Below are positions 63,614 to 64,000 of a stretch of DNA of 64,000 bases, piece by piece (position 1 is the first letter of the stretch; every line of letters begins with the position of its first letter). Position numbers and translations under genes: made by a program. Source of the stretch: Umbribacter vaginalis. Its GTDB lineage: Bacteria; Actinomycetota; Coriobacteriia; Coriobacteriales; Eggerthellaceae. A model generated the notes under the pieces. The model was not told the DNA's origin. It searched no databases and saw only the letters and a program-made list of their open reading frames with translations. The stretch lies in NCBI GenBank assembly GCA_001552935.1, contig KQ959705.1, positions 176,388 through 240,387 of the forward strand. Reading direction: 5' to 3'.

Positions 63614-64000
63614 TTAATCCTGCAAATGTGCAACAGCGTATTTAGCTTCAGATGCAGTAAATCTTTCGCCGTATTTGGAAACTAGTTGGTCATAGATGCG
63701 TGCTTTAGACATATGCATGTTGTCTTGATGTTTTCTGGCTGTGATTAAGGCATTTGCATTCCAGTCTACCTTGAGGTGGTCGATTGCATATTGTGCGTCT
63801 TTAGCATCAAATTTCTCGCCGTATTTAGATGTTAGCTGGTCATAAATACGCTGTTTAGATAGGTGTAGAGCGCTGGCATATTTTTCTGCTTGAATTAATG
63901 CATTTGTTTGCGAAATAGTTGGTTTTGGGCCTTTTGAAAAGGAAACACTTATATAATCTCCCTCACGTATTTGCTTATCTGCGGGTGTACTTTGTGTAAT
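63614..64000 (-). CDS. PASTA plus Ltp-repeat surface protein, C-terminal part
   Basis: An open frame of 128 residues with its N-terminus beyond the window. The first 27 residues end in GDYISVSFSKGPKP, the typical end of a PASTA domain. Two Ltp (host cell surface-exposed lipoprotein) repeats follow: NALIQAEKYASALHLSKQRIYDQLTSKYGEKF...YAIDHL and NALITARKHQDNMHMSKARIYDQLVSKYGERF...YAVAHL. Ltp repeats occur in exported proteins of Firmicutes, Actinobacteria and their phages, where one type blocks phage DNA entry. Whether this one is a lipoprotein depends on the missing N-terminus. Confidence 0.8.
   Translation of the reverse strand: MTQSTPADKQIREGDYISVSFSKGPKPTISQTNALIQAEKYASALHLSKQRIYDQLTSKYGEKFDAKDAQYAIDHLKVDWNANALITARKHQDNMHMSKARIYDQLVSKYGERFTASEAKYAVAHLQD

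Overview
The window is a low-to-mid GC bacterial chromosome segment of the actinobacterial type, most likely from an anaerobic coriobacterium (Eggerthellaceae-like; a small-genome genus such as Cryptobacterium would fit, but I infer this from gene content and cannot confirm it). Supporting signs are a dcw cluster without ftsA that runs on through ftsZ-pgeF-yggS-sepF-yggT-divIVA, a MurE with the DNPR meso-diaminopimelate motif, oxygen-sensitive enzymes (class III ribonucleotide reductase NrdD/NrdG, radical-SAM ThiC), a flavodoxin, and a stand-alone tuf behind tRNA genes.

Layout. 1-3.9 kb: a sortase-type surface protein behind a poly-G tract, then a PutP-like symporter. 4.0-8.8 kb: tRNA-Tyr/Thr/Met-tuf, rpmG-tRNA-Trp-secE-nusG-rplK-rplA. 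9-16.3 kb: map, murJ (reverse), nadK, pyrG, xerD. 16.4-37.7 kb: the division and wall cluster mraZ-rsmH-ftsL-ftsI-murE-murF-mraY-murD-ftsW-murG-murC-ftsQ-ftsZ-pgeF-yggS-sepF-yggT-divIVA. 38.0-41.5 kb: rnpB (reverse) and thiN-thiC-thiD. 41.6-46.2 kb: rplU-rpmA-obgE and nadD::yqeK-rsfS. 46.6-50.7 kb: tRNA-Leu, a reverse-strand FecCD-type ABC uptake operon and a small membrane protein. 50.8-54.0 kb: thrS, trxA, a three-helix membrane protein. 54.2-57.2 kb: nrdD-nrdG (reverse). 57.6-63.5 kb: purine permease, flavodoxin (reverse), trxB, prfA-prmC. 63.6-64 kb: the C-terminal part of a PASTA/Ltp-repeat surface protein running off the end.

Most of the genes are ordinary housekeeping; the unusual signals are regulatory and compositional. 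(1) The thrS leader carries two identical hairpins, each a 5-bp stem with a 7-nt loop TTGGTAT, nearly identical to the tRNA-Thr(GGT) anticodon arm encoded in the same window: a candidate ThrRS autoregulatory operator built from tandem tRNA mimics. (2) Two MraZ-type operator pairs, almost identical in sequence but inverted, bracket an AT-rich segment before mraZ. (3) Many conserved enzymes (NadK, MurF, MurD, PgeF, NadD-YqeK, PrmC, SepF) carry large low-complexity insertions, three of which still show the in-frame tandem DNA repeats that probably made them. (4) A poly-G tract sits where the -35 box of a surface-protein promoter should be. (5) A 26-bp perfect palindrome containing an NrdR box lies in the nrdD-permease divergent region.
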